64,000 nt of DNA from the NCBI RefSeq assembly GCF_032884065.1, contig NC_088864.1, positions 22,372,994 through 22,436,993 on the forward strand. The letters are read 5' to 3'. This stretch comes from Artemia franciscana (taxonomy: Eukaryota; Arthropoda; Branchiopoda; Anostraca; Artemiidae). A program made the translations under genes and the position numbers. The notes beneath the pieces were generated by a model. The model was not told where the DNA came from, ran no database searches, and saw only the letters and a list, made by a program, of their open reading frames with translations. Shown one piece after another: positions 25,301-35,391 of the stretch (position 1 is the stretch's first letter; every line of letters starts with the position of its first letter).

Positions 25301-28300
25301 TAAATTAACCTTAGACACTACTAGATGGTAGTCTTTACTTTTAACATCAATATACACCCTATACACCCTAGTATCTTGTATTGATCCTGCTAGTCTTCTG
25401 TTTACAATAGCATAATCAATAAGGTTTGCTGTCTTACCATCACGTGAATACCATGTCAACTTATGGGCCATTTTGTGACCAATCACCGTATTGGTTATAA
25501 CTAGGTTGTTATACCTACAAAATCGCAAAAGCCTATAGCCATTACCGTTTTCTTTTCCTATACCAAATTTACCTAGGCGAGGATACCATCTATCCCTATT
25601 TCTTCCAACCTGGGCATTAAAATCTCATAGCAAAAACACCATATTTCTACCTGGTACCCTGTCTATTTGCTCCTGTAACTGTAAGTAAAATTCAGTTACT
25701 CCATCAGTTGGCTCAACGGGGGCATATTCTACTATAACTGATACCCTGAACTTTTTAGTCATAAAATGAGCAATTAGTATTCTTTAATACCTTCCCAACC
25801 TAAACAAGACTTAGCAGCTTCCTTATTCATCATGAGCCCTACTCCCTGTCTATGTACCCCATCCTTCCTGCCTGAGTAAACAAATTCTATATCACCTAAT
25901 TTCATGCTTCCTACCCCTGGGATATGAGTTCTGAAACTCCTAATAAATCCAGTTCAAGCCGTCTGAATTCGTCAGTCAAAATGTCGATGCGATAGTCATT
26001 TTCTAACGTCGTAACATTCCAAGTTCCAATTTTCATGTTCTTTAAATCTTTGAAATTATTTTGGCCTCAGGAAAAGTAGTGATCCCGGATAGCAGTGCGG
26101 GACGGGGACCAACATATCTTCTCAAGTCTACACCGAACCGCTTAAGCCGGCTTAGAACCGGACAGCAAGAAGTCCCTGGTTCTCCAGTAAGTTGGAGGCT
26201 TTCTGCAATTCTGGGCCCATCTTGGTCTAAACATGAATTGGATATATAAGGAAAAATAATTCCTCCTTGTATAATTCCTCTACCCACTTGAATTAGTTTG
26301 GACTGAGATGAAGACGAACTCGGACAAATACGGATCTTTAATCCAGAATACCAAGAGCGAAGGACTCGAATGACAGCTAGGGGCAATCCAGCACGGATTA
26401 AAGCGAGCAGTGCAGATGCATGAGAAATGTTATCACAGGCCCCTTTGATGTCAACCAAGAGGGCATGTAGCGGTTGACCAGAAATGTTCGCTTCTTCAAT
26501 AACTTTGCTGAAAGATGTATGGGCGCGGTCAAATCCTAAACCTCTCTTGAAACCAACTTGATTAGAACCAACGTCGAGAATTTCAAGAAGATCATTCAAA
26601 CACAACTCAAACACTTTCCAATCATAGAACCCCTAGTAATTGGCCTCCAGGAACTACAAGATGAAGAGTCTTTCTTCCCGCTCTTAGGAATAGGCGTAAC
26701 TATGCCAATATAGAATGACGATGGTACTAAACCAGTAGTAAGTAAAAGGTTGAAAAATGCCAGTAGAGTCATGAGAAAAGAAGGAGCAAGTTTCAGCTGA
26801 TTATAAAATACACCATCATGATCCTTAGCCGACTGCGCCTTTAACGTTTTGATAGCTTTACATAACATATCCTCAGATATCCTGTAATCAGTTGAACAAT
26901 TCTTCAACCTTTCATCTAATTGCAACACAACACTGTTAGAATCGTGCGAAGTCGACAACTTAGAAAAATAATTTTCCCACTCTTTTAGCGATGGTGTGGA
27001 ATTCGTATCAGGCATGTTAGTCCGCCTATTGCCTTGGAGAACTTTCCAAAGGAGATTCTTATCCTTGTCGTTATCAATGTTTGAAGAAGCTTCTTCCATG
27101 ACCAGGTTATTATGACGGCAGAGCTCCGCTTGGAATTCGGCCTTTCTCTTTTTCATTAGCAAAAAAGCTGGATGATTTAAAGGGATCTCATGTCAAGCAA
27201 GGGTTTAAGTAGGGAACAGTTAGTGTCCTGTATCAGATTCCTTGCTTTATCATATAGCTTTGAAAGTGGTTTCAGTGACAAGGGAAAAGCTGAGGTCTCC
27301 AGGTTTACCAAGCGCCCGCCGTTCCCAATACGCTTGTTTTGCCGCCTTATTAGAATTTACCAAAAAAGGATTGAGGCTTCAAAAAGGTTTCTGCGCGCCC
27401 AATCTTATCCTATTAGTAGGAAAAACTGCCGCAGCACCGTACATTTCTGTCCATCGCGTCCAAACTATCAGGAATAAAAACTTAAATTCTCAACTCTTAA
27501 ATTAACTTAAATCTCAACTCAACTAATTAAAGTCTCAACTCTTTCTTGGTAAAGTGGTTTAAAATTTGGATTCCAATCAACCCGATCAAAAAATTTAGGA
27601 AGCTTATTACCTGAAATACGAGCTGGGGAAGGACGAGAAGGTAAAGGGGGTAAAAGGAACTGAAGCGGCATGTGGTCACTAACGGGGAAACCTTTGATTA
27701 CAATAACCACTGACAAAGGATCACTTGGGTTAGAAGGAAAAACGTGATCAATATTGGTTGTACTACCATTTCAACGAATATAAGTTAATTCCTAAGACTT
27801 CGGTAAAACAGAAAAATTAGGAAGACAAGACGATAAAATTGTACCCCGTTCTTTCGCTATATTTGGATCACAGTTAAAATCACCTAAAATATAAGTACGA
27901 AAATTCTACTGTAAACTAGAGACAAAACGACTAATATTAAAACAGCATTGAGTAAACGCATCAAAAGAAATATCATCTTGGTAATCAGTCGGAAAATAAC
28001 AATTAATTAAAACTACGTTTGAAAAACTACAAGCAAAAAAAATTGTATCAATAGCTAGAATAGTTGCATTAAGAGACTTGGGTAAAATAGTAGCTAAACC
28101 ACCGGAGGGACGCCCATCAGTCAGCGTAGCGGCAACAGCAATGCTGAGTAGACAAACTAGAAAGCAGATTCAATGAATGATCAAGGAGTTGGCGTTCTTG
28201 AAGACATAATAACGATGATTTTTCATTAAAAAAACTATTAAGTACAGGTAATTTCCCTTACACACCATTTGAATTAAAGGACGTAACACGAATACATTCA

Positions 28301-31300
28301 TTTACAAAATTTCTCTAAAATCGAACACCTAAAGCTGTAAACTGGATGATCATTCGAGCCACAACTGGCACATTTAACTGGCGCTTGACATGGAGAGTCT
28401 TTAGTCGAAATGTGATTACCGCTACATCGGGCACATTTGAAACATTTCAGATTTACATTGATTTTGACCATGGTTAAAACTTTGACATTTAGTACAACGC
28501 CTAGGCTGAATACGATCATGTTCCCCTCGGGAAAGCTCATAACCGAATTTGATGCCATGTGTGATGTAAAAATGCAGGTATTCTTCTGTTTGAAAAATAA
28601 CTCCTACAGTTTGCGATTTTCCTAGCCGATTAAACTCGATTATACCCGGAAAGTCCGATGCGTAGGCACTAACATCAAAATCAATGTCAACACTCCTGAT
28701 AATTTCAAAAAATTGCCTAGGCTTGGAAGTTATTATGCTTTCAAGAAAATTAACCTTTAGATCATAAATGAGCTTCGATGTATCTTGATATGGTATCGAT
28801 ACCATAACCCTATCCTTAGTCGCTTTAACATAACGAATATTTGCATACCCCGTCTTATCAAATTCTTTCTTGTGGCAGACAGGATCCTTCAGTAGGAGAG
28901 CGGGTGGGTTTTTTATCACTATGGTCTCCAATGGAACAGTCTTTAGTGGGAGAGGCGGCCATTCATGGGGGGCACAGTGGGGGATTGAGATCAAGATCAT
29001 TGCCAGGCGTTATTTTTTCTCCAAATTGGATTCGATACGCTCGATAGAAGACAGTGTTTTTTTCAAGCTTTCGGGAATAGTCGTAAACAAGCTCATCAAG
29101 CCGGACGTTGATGTCAGGCTTTAATACTGGACATTCATTGAAGCTCCGTGGGACGATTACAGGCCATATGAACTGTTTCGAATCAAGTTCTACGATAACA
29201 CGCATTATGTCCGAGGCAGTAGTCTTTTCAGCTGTTTTTCCTCTCCTTTCTTGCAATCTACCAGCTTTACGACACAGACATGCGAGCAGCGTTTTTGCTA
29301 CATTCAACTCTTCTAAACGATAGAATCCTGCTATTGCGTTAGATATTTCATCAACGCTTATTCCGGCTTTCAATGAATAAAGAGTGATGAATAATATCGA
29401 ATTAACTACGACATGCGAAACTCCTGTCTCTGACACAAAAGTATTATCAAAATCGTATGCATTGAGTGGCTGGCTTGTGACGTCAGATATATTGTCACTT
29501 GGAATTGCTTCAGTAGAATGATTATTTGGTCTTGAAATAGACTGGACTGACAGGTCCACGCTGTAGCTGCATGAATTTTCAGCTACAAAATTGGTATTAG
29601 CAGGAATGGATTTTTGACTGCTGATTATCGGGGCAATACAGGGATTATTATTAGAGATGCAAAATTCATGGACTTCATCATTATTTGAACAGATTAAGCA
29701 AATCCAATTCGGTTTTTCTTTTCGCTCAGTTGAAGAAATACCTGCACACTGTGGGTGAAACAACTCGAGACATTTTGTGCATTGCAGGGTGACCCCTCTG
29801 CCACAAGATTGACCACAACCAGGACAAATAAATATTGACATTTCTACTCCTTAGGTCTGGGGCTAAATAAGCAAGGCCTAAAGAAAGACGGCAAAAAAAA
29901 TCGCCTTTACCGTTCAATTAAGCTTATAATGCAATAAAATCCTTCGGGTTAAACTTGCAACACAGCACGTCTATACGGTACGGACACTCAGATCTTCAAT
30001 GCCAAAGGGGTGTGTGACTATCCCCCGTAGACAGAATATAGTCGAGCAAGAAATGAATTTATTCAATTCAGATCAAATCAGATACACTAATCCGATCAAA
30101 TAGTTATATAAATTTAGTCACACTAAAGTAGACCGGTTTTACTTACAGTTCATAAATATCCTATTTAAACCAGATCCTTTTACTTTGAACTCTCAATCAA
30201 TATAATCCGATTATTTGAGATGTTCTCACTTTTGAAGTTAGTTCAGTACTTCTGTCAAATGGTTTTAATACAATCAAGCATGCGGATATAGGACATGCTT
30301 CTTGATACTGGCATCTCTGAGAAGAACTAAATGGGCTTGGTGTGCTTATTGTTTGGTGTCCCCGCTGGCCCGTGAGAGAGGCACTCTCACGTTTCTCACC
30401 CCCTCCTCAATACCTTGCTCTTTACTCTAAAGTTTTTACCAATTTTTGAAAGGTCGTGTTTCCCCTGGAAAGTTTATCCCCAAAATCCCCCCCCCTCTGA
30501 AAAATGTCTGTATACTTCCCAACAGCAAATACTATACGCAAATAATGAGCAAATTTCATAACTTCAAGCCTTTCCCCACGGGCTGTAGGGAGTCACGTTA
30601 CCCCTAAAGCCATAGCTATTTGATCTTTCAACTATGCTGAAAAAAATGGCTATCTCAAAATTTTGGTCGGACGACTTTGGTGAAAAAGGTGCATGGGGGG
30701 GGGGGGGGGCTAGTTAATTTTTCGTTTAAATACACCCTCTCCTGATCTTCTAGGACCTTTAGTTCGATAAGGTCACCCATACAAAAAAAATAATAATATC
30801 ACGCATCCATGATCTTTCTTCTGGTAAAAAAAAAGAGGCAAAATTCCACATTTTTGTAAATAGGAGCTTGAAACCTCTACAGTAGGGTTTTCTGATACGC
30901 TGAATCTGTGATTTCCATTAACATTCCTTGATTATTAGGGGCTTATCCCCACCATTTTCGAGAATCAGGCAAATTTCTACATGATTGTAGCTTTTGATGG
31001 GTAACACTAAACTTCATGAATCTTATATATTTAGAATCAGCATAATAAGCCGATTCTTTTATGTATTGGTTACTATTGAGCCGAGAGTTTCGGTTGCTAT
31101 TGAGCTGAGTTGCTCCTTTACCACGAGCTCTTTGATAACTCACAATAGACATAACGCATCTGCAAACGTGATACGGGAACATGCAAATTTATTACCTATG
31201 AGACATAGTTGCTTGACTTGCTCTGTAACTGCCACCCATGGGTCAAAGTTTCTGGAGCACTCCACACGGCATTGGCGCAGGGTGTCTAGTTTTGTTGTAC

Positions 31301-31826
31301 TTTTTTCAGTCTCATCATCAGGAATACCATCTAATATAATATTATTTTGTTTTAACACAATATTGCAAAGTTTCTCACTTAAAAGGGTCCATTGTATTGC
31401 CAATTCATTCAGGAAAAATTCACTAATTGCCCATTGAACATAGTTGTATTTATTGCAAAGAAAATCAAGGCATAATTGATCTTGGCAGCCTGAATAGCTT
31501 GCAACTTCCAGGGTTAGTTTCATGGGCTAAGGGCACTCATAGGTCCTTGGGCCAAAGAGATCCTAATGTACAAAAAAATTGTTAGGGGGCATGGGGGCGT
31601 GAAAAAGGGCCATTTTTTTCGTTTGGCTTAGGAAGAGGTCTAAAAACCTATCTGTAATATATGTTTTTCTTTTAGGACTATAAGTGATTCTATTGAATAT
31701 TGGCCACCAGATATCAAGCTGTACTCAGTGACAGGATGTAAAAGAATATACCAGCTAGTGGCCACAAAAATACATGAATGGGAAATGGCTCATTGGCTTA
31801 CTGACAATGATAGAAATGAGCTTTAA
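9899..31826 (+). CDS. Torsin: Torsin-family AAA+ ATPase (five exons, complete)
   Basis: Five exons (9899-10300, 13150-13301, 19558-19706, 21901-22045, 31676-31826) join in phase to 332 codons plus stop, the usual torsin length. Torsins are AAA+ ATPases of the ER lumen and perinuclear space, activated by LAP1/LULL1-type membrane cofactors and linked to nuclear-envelope and secretory homeostasis. Visible motifs: a hydrophobic N-terminus (about 6-16) as possible ER signal; Walker A GWTGNGKN at 88-95 with the torsin-specific Asn in place of Ser/Thr; Walker B FDEVD at 155-159; sensor 1 SNTGG at 193-197; and the torsin sensor-2 motif GCK at 303-305. Asn144 (NVS) is a likely glycosylation site. The first-exon frame is open upstream of the chosen ATG, so the exact start is uncertain. 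No torsin motif is broken. Confidence 0.93.
10540..12080. repeat. Large imperfect foldback repeat in torsin intron 1
   Basis: The segment 11200-11350 (GACTTCTTGCTATCTTGGAA, then TGGGTCTACAGGCTAAAG, then CCCTCTAGAG) recurs as its reverse complement at 11680-11820. Outside it, both sides carry degenerate units of roughly 60-70 bp with CTAACTAGGCAGATAA-like cores on the left and their reverse complement (TTATCCACCTAGTTGGATAT) on the right. The centre lies near 11500. No transposase is inside the arms. Confidence 0.7.
12086..12440 (+). pseudogene. Pogo/Tigger-like transposase C-terminal fragment
   Basis: A + strand frame reads [20 protein letters not shown], then [20 protein letters not shown]. 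This matches the conserved end of pogo-type DDE transposases, where a T.NAV..FR.TGIFP.NP.VF..EDF.P-like block follows the catalytic core. After a stop near 12238, a second piece near 12358-12420 reads [20 protein letters not shown], again typical of the tail of these proteins. No catalytic part is left. It sits at the right edge of the foldback repeat. Confidence 0.6.
12441..13149. other. Remainder of torsin intron 1
   Basis: No protein-like frame or repeat recognised apart from a continuation of the CCAATTAGACAAATA-like units near 12446. It ends in a good acceptor (TTATTTTCAG) at 13149. Confidence 0.6.
13150..13301 (+). CDS. Torsin: Torsin exon 2
   Basis: Residues 135-184 plus two bases of codon 185. 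It carries [10 protein letters not shown] with the likely N-glycosylation site and the Walker B block [14 protein letters not shown]. The acceptor is TTTTCAG and the donor TATAG|GTAGTT. Confidence 0.95.
13746..14349 (-). pseudogene. LINE reverse-transcriptase remnant
   Basis: On the - strand a degenerate [20 protein letters not shown] piece (14300-14235) stands where reverse transcriptases have the GVRQGCPLSP motif. An AYTDV piece follows at the active-site position (14160). After that comes [20 protein letters not shown], then [13 protein letters not shown] and [12 protein letters not shown] (13950-13790), the connection region after the palm. Frames are broken by stops. The family is uncertain. 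Confidence 0.65.
14640..15430 (-). pseudogene. Mutator-like (MULE) transposase remnant
   Basis: The - strand shows [20 protein letters not shown] near 15330-15270, resembling the first catalytic block (DGTFK..P..F.QLY) of MULE transposases. A further frame at 15183-15065 reads [20 protein letters not shown], resembling the TDFE.A catalytic block, and an FFHF-type piece with [12 protein letters not shown] follows near 15050-15000. Frames change repeatedly, so it is dead. The family is assigned from motif order alone and should be taken as probable. Confidence 0.5.
15640..16340 (-). pseudogene. LINE reverse-transcriptase remnant, family shared with 38270
   Basis: On the - strand the pieces run from a [16 protein letters not shown] block with several errors near 16020-15960 to [20 protein letters not shown], then [11 protein letters not shown] and AGFQPGQ near 15810-15690, and FIDFRE near 15605. 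The second part resembles the decayed copy at 38270-38850 (NYRPTSLTC then LKIHAIAVYTTGDCLAGFQ). Many stops. Flanking sequence up to about 17000 may be its endonuclease part, but I cannot show that. Confidence 0.6.
16341..18900. other. Torsin intron 2, mostly unassigned
   Basis: No gene recognised. A doubled TTTGACATGGACTCTGCA occurs at 18040-18078. Frames at 16899-17476 and 18103-18300 do not resemble proteins. Confidence 0.5.
18912..19075. repeat. 91-bp tandem duplication
   Basis: The unit beginning GGTGACACAAATGGGTGAAG at 18912 repeats at 19003 (GGCGACACAAATGGGTGAAG), each followed by TGTATGGGAGACATT and an oligo-T stretch. There are two copies with minor differences. Confidence 0.85.
19558..19706 (+). 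CDS. Torsin: Torsin exon 3
   Basis: Completes codon 185 and encodes residues 186-234 with the sensor-1 block [12 protein letters not shown] and a charged segment ([11 protein letters not shown]). Acceptor TATTTTAG, donor CCAG|GTAGTA, leaving phase 1. Confidence 0.95.
19707..21900. other. Torsin intron 3
   Basis: AT-rich, no coding or repeat structure recognised. A short block at 20340-20560 is less AT-rich but has no clear identity. It ends in the acceptor CAATATATAG. Confidence 0.6.
21901..22045 (+). CDS. Torsin: Torsin exon 4
   Basis: Residues 235-282: [20 protein letters not shown] then [16 protein letters not shown], the torsin segment between sensor 1 and sensor 2. Donor GA|GTAAGT with phase 2. 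Confidence 0.95.
22546..23129 (-). pseudogene. 3' half of reverse transcriptase of the split LINE
   Basis: Starts with [19 protein letters not shown] directly after the RTE tail, then the [10 protein letters not shown] active site (23063-23034) and the [13 protein letters not shown] thumb motif. A frameshift near 22830 moves to a second frame ([15 protein letters not shown]) for the end of the protein. Confidence 0.85.
23140..23898 (-). pseudogene. RTE reverse transcriptase C-terminal part
   Basis: An open frame of 252 codons covering the region after the YADD box: [34 protein letters not shown], the [23 protein letters not shown] block and [18 protein letters not shown], all typical of the RTE C-terminus. 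The YADD lies just outside in another frame, so a frameshift separates it from the palm. Confidence 0.85.
24023..24535 (-). pseudogene. RTE reverse transcriptase palm
   Basis: An open frame of 170 codons with [20 protein letters not shown], the fingers motif [18 protein letters not shown], the first catalytic Asp in [13 protein letters not shown], and [14 protein letters not shown] stop at 24538-24536 separates it from the upstream frame. Confidence 0.88.
24539..26036 (-). pseudogene. RTE endonuclease and linker
   Basis: [11 protein letters not shown] at 26036 is the usual start of RTE endonucleases. The middle (25990-25530) is broken by frameshifts. 25528-24539 is open for 329 codons, with [20 protein letters not shown] (the IDY endonuclease block), [16 protein letters not shown] and the [19 protein letters not shown] block that begins reverse transcriptase. 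Confidence 0.85.
26260..28290 (-). pseudogene. Endonuclease and first half of reverse transcriptase of the split LINE
   Basis: Endonuclease pieces: LGDFNCDPN near 27880-27860, [13 protein letters not shown] near 27755-27720, and the SDHMPLQF catalytic block near 27675. Reverse transcriptase: [14 protein letters not shown] near 26840, [60 protein letters not shown], and [14 protein letters not shown], at which point the RTE insertion breaks it (near 26255). Scattered stops and frameshifts. Confidence 0.82.
28298..29841 (-). pseudogene. LINE ORF1 with PHD finger and zinc knuckles
   Basis: The first frame (29841-28963, 292 codons) opens with a PHD-type finger: [25 protein letters not shown] and WICLIC. 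After a frame change near 28980 the second frame (29000-28422) continues to [18 protein letters not shown], and a further frame gives [19 protein letters not shown], both nucleic-acid-binding zinc knuckles. PHD fingers in ORF1 are known from CR1-like elements. The protein probably bound element RNA and perhaps chromatin, which is an inference. At least two frameshifts. Confidence 0.8.
30395..31145 (-). repeat. Dispersed repeat family A, copy 2 (inverted)
   Basis: Reverse complement of family A at 7905-9690. Shared landmarks in mirrored order include AGGGTTTTCTGATACGCTGAATC near 30882, ATCACGCATCCATGATC near 30798, CATAGCTATTTGATCTTTCAACT near 30610 and CTTGCTCTTTACTCTAAAG near 30415. This copy is shorter and ends near 30395. 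Confidence 0.75.
31676..31826 (+). CDS. Torsin: Torsin exon 5 with stop
   Basis: Completes residue 283 and encodes 284-332, including [17 protein letters not shown] with the GCK sensor-2 motif, whose Cys is conserved in torsins. TAA is at 31824-31826. A possible ATTAAA polyadenylation signal lies near 32180. Intron 4 (9.6 kb) is filled by the LINE pair and repeat A. Confidence 0.95.
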
Positions 31827-32284
31827 TCAACCATAATTTAAAAGATAGGGTATTTTATTTTTTTATTTGGTTGTATGTTGCGTTATAAGGACGAAAAGCT
31901 GATTTAAAAAATAGTTTGTAAATATAGCTATAGTATTTTCTACCTGACTTGCTTTCTGTGAAAGAAAGCGTAATCATAATCGAAAACGGTTGAACCATCT
32001 TGAGTGTTTATTCTTTTCGTTTTACGTGACAAAAGATTTTTATGTATGTCGTTATTTTTGTATTACATTTGTTAAACATTGTTCTGGACTTTTGTTTGTT
32101 TTTAAAGATTTGTAAGTGGCCGATTTTTTTTCGATTTTACCCGTTGTTGCCACAATTATGGTTTTTCAGATAAACGGTGATTAAAATGTTTCTATGGAGG
32201 CTATACTTGAGGCTCTGAAATATAGTTTCAGGGTTAGAGCTATTTATCTGCAACTACAGTAACTTGTACCAAAAATGTGGTTTG

Positions 32285-32515
32285 ATCCCACTTTCTTGGT
32301 CTATAGTGAGGGAAAGGTTGAAATGGCAAGATTACGTTCTGTACATGAATGATGACAGATTGCCAAAGATCTTCCTTGTCGGCCAACCATCTATGACCTA
32401 CCAAAAAGAAGGTTTGGAGACTTTCAATTGATTCGGTTGGAGGAAGAGCGTACGTAGCTGTATTGACCTCAGGTGGCTTGGTGCTGCACTGAGTTGTTAG
32501 TAGTAGTAGTAGTAG
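32285..32515 (+). mobile_element. 5'-truncated RTE copy (3' end only)
   Basis: Matches the 3' end of the RTE at 23130-26250: the segments near CATGAATGATGACAGATTGCC, then TTGTCGGCCAACCATCTATG, then TTGGAGGAAGAGCGTACG, and a (TAG)n tail near 32499-32514. Extreme 5' truncation is normal for target-primed insertion. Confidence 0.8.
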
Positions 32516-35391
32516 AGTTTGGAAAAGGTAAAATACGAGAAAGGGTGCTTTTGGGAATTAGTTTGATAAAAAAATCATATGAATGAATCAATAGTTTGTG
32601 TCCTTGAAGGGTATTTTTAAACCCCTACCTTCATCCGTCCTGAAATTGCACATAGCTTTTTTCAAATATGGCTTAGAACGTGCTATAGTTTGAACTCTTT
32701 GAACTTGAAAGGTACTAGTTGGCTATGGGGTTCTAGGAATTTGAAAAGTATTTTCACCCTGTTTCGTCTTCTTTTTTCTTCATTCTTTCTTTTTTGAATC
32801 GGAATATCTTCAATAATTTTCTGGTGTTACAAGTCGAAATAGAGTGTAAATATGGATTTAAAAGTAGTTTCCTAATCCCTAATTAGGGCTGTAGATCTAT
32901 TTTTGTAAATTTCTTGCAACTGGCAAAAGTTTTCTTAGTTAATTAAAAGTCAGTCTTCTGGAAAGGGTGGAGATGGTCACTTGGGAAGAAAACTCAAGGG
33001 TTTGATGCAGGTTGTAGATCGATACAAAAAATGAAGGATAAAGAATAATCTAGAAATACGAAGAAAAAACAACAACAAGGATAATCTGGAGCCGGTAATA
33101 AAGGATCCAAACCAAATTTTTTGGCTAGGCCATCTGCCAAGCCGTCTCAAGTGCTGACAGAAAACTATGTAATATGAAAGAACAAACTAATCCTTGAAAG
33201 CATTTAATAATAAAAACTAAAACTGAATAAAAATAAGAAAAAAACAGAAGAAAGGAGCCACCCTAAGGCGATGAAAGCAAAAAGATGACTGAACATCAAA
33301 ACACAAATGAAACGACCGTAAAGAAATTGGATGGGGTATGGATTCTATCTTTGGCTTCAGACGCAGTCCATATATTGATTTTATACTAATACGACTAATT
33401 TATCCTTCTTCTATACTGACAAGTAATGCTATTGAGTCTTGTAATTAGATTATCATCACAAATGTTCCCTGTATGTATTTAAAGCAAAGTCTTTACGCAT
33501 GATCTTTTTTTTCAATAGCTTCCCTAAATGGTCTGGACTTACAAAAGCTTGGAGGGGTGGCAATAGAGTCACAAACTTCCTTTCTTTTGGATTTTAGAGA
33601 TCTGCCTATTGAAAGTGTATGTTGGTTTGGCCTTTCTTTCTCTAATCTCTTCTTCTTTCTCTCTATCCGTGTTCTGTTCTTCTTTCTCTAATCTGTGTAT
33701 TAGTCTTTTCTTCTGTATAGTCCTAAATTGTATTAACATTATCTTTAGATTAACCCTGAGGTTTTCATTTACTTGGCACAGAGGTTTTCTGACTTAGCAA
33801 AAAAGACTATGCGGCTCTGGCGGGCTTCTTGGCTCGGCGCATTAATTGCGCCGAGAAACATTTTGTAGTAGAAAAACATCAGATGAACTCCTAGAGAAGT
33901 TTTAGAGCTTACTATTAAATTGAACTTAAATGATTATCATCAGGTTGATGGTTGTTTGGATGTTTTTAACAACTAAATTAATTTCTAAAATGAAAAATAT
34001 TTGGTTTTAATTATTCTTATCCAAAATATGTTGTTTATCCAATTTGTTCTATAGAACGTAATTGAGATGTTTTAAGCAGTGTATGTTAAGGTTAATCTAG
34101 CAGAATCTTACTTCTTATTTTTTCCGAGGATGAGCATTTTCAAGAATTTGCTTTTTGAAATTATTCAAATAGTCAAAAACTATTAATTGGTGTTTTAGCA
34201 GTAAGCATCATATGCTTCTCATATTCTGTTACGTGTCTTATCTTTATTCGCACAGTGAATCCCCCAATATCAATTTTGTTTATGGCACCTTTACTGGCAA
34301 AGGATGGCAGATATTATCTACTTTTTCTAAAAACTCATCTTTTTGGTAACCTTGGCGCTATATACTCGTACTTCTGCACGACAATGAATGAACATTTTCT
34401 GAAAATTCAGCCAACCTGTGAAAAAGTTTAATCAAGCAGAACAACTATTAAATAAATCTATCCAAACATGCACGCAAATGGAAGGCGAATTTTTTTTTAT
34501 TTGATCAATTTTTCAATCTAGTATATTTTTTTTGCCACTTTTTCGAATAGTCAACACTAGTTACTATGCCGATTAGAGGGCTCATGAACTAACCTTCAGA
34601 AGGATAGGCACGGGTGCACCAAAAAATTGAAGACGATATTTATTTAGCTATCTAAAATTATAATTTAATAGTGTAAACATTCATAAGCGTACATCTGCCC
34701 AGGGGTTAGAAAATCCCACAAAAAACTGATTATGGCTGGGGAACCACCAGTACCTTGAAAATTTATTAACTGGAATTTAGGATAGGATAAAGATCCACCG
34801 TGCCCATTGGTGGCTCATATGCCGTCGAATAGACGTTTAATAAAGAAAAAGGTAGCAAGCATGTCGCCCGACTTTGTGGCAGTTGGAGTTGAACCATGGG
34901 CCTAGTATTGCCATGTCTATCCAGTTTGTTACTACGGGGTTTATTGGGAATTTACTTCCTTGTATTTTCGATAAAAATTTATCTGAGGGTAGCTTGTACC
35001 CCCTAAAGTACGAACCAATCGATACGCCAACTCATTTGTGCCTTTCTTCACATCAGTTTTTAATGCTGAGTTGTAGTGTGTGATTTTTGTTTAAATGTAT
35101 GATTTTTGTGAAAAAACTGAATTTAGCTATGCTACGATAGTTTTTAAATATACCGATAATACCAAGATCTCTATACCGAGAGAAACAAAGATAAAAAAAC
35201 CCACTAAACTAAAAATAAACAAAACCACCAATATTAATACAATAGAATTGTCGCAACTGATTCACCTAGGGAAAAGAACTACTAGAGTTATTTCAATGAG
35301 AACATCAAAGCAACTGAACATGCTCTGGTGTTCTCATCAAATTGCATCTTTGATGCAATTTAACCCGATACTGGAAGAAGGTTTGTAACTC
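32516..35391. other. Intergenic between the two convergent genes
   Basis: No coding feature recognised. A 9-bp hairpin (CTCGGCGCA/TGCGCCGAG, 33833-33855) sits in a small GC-rich patch at 33808-33858. The frame at 35095-35388 does not resemble a protein family I know. Confidence 0.5.

Larger units (their letters stand above)
23130..26250 (-). mobile_element. RTE-type LINE inserted into the PHD-finger LINE
   Basis: Reading on the - strand: a 5' leader (26250-26037), an endonuclease beginning [20 protein letters not shown] at 26036, then a C-terminal endonuclease and linker frame (25528-24539). Reverse transcriptase follows: [44 protein letters not shown] and VKQGCVLSP (24535-24023), a frame change with an intact YADD near 23915, and the C-terminal domain (23898-23140). 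It ends in a TAG-rich tail (TAATAGTAGTAGTAG, 23143-23128). Its few defects suggest that it is the youngest large insertion here. The 5' boundary was set where the host LINE frame is left. Confidence 0.87.
22243..29990 (-). mobile_element. LINE with PHD-finger ORF1, split by a nested RTE element
   Basis: One long non-LTR retrotransposon in reverse orientation in torsin intron 4. From its 5' side: an ORF1 with a PHD-type finger and zinc knuckles (29841-28298), endonuclease (about 28250-27520), the first part of reverse transcriptase (27162-26260), an interruption by an RTE element (about 26250-23130), then the rest of reverse transcriptase (23129-22546). The 3' end is an AATAAATAAATAAATA-type tail at 22270-22243. 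The frame resumes across the insertion, showing that the two halves belong together. The 5' limit is approximate. Confidence 0.85.

Noticed and set aside
28841..29323. Open frames on the + strand
   Set aside because: Antisense shadows of the LINE ORF1.
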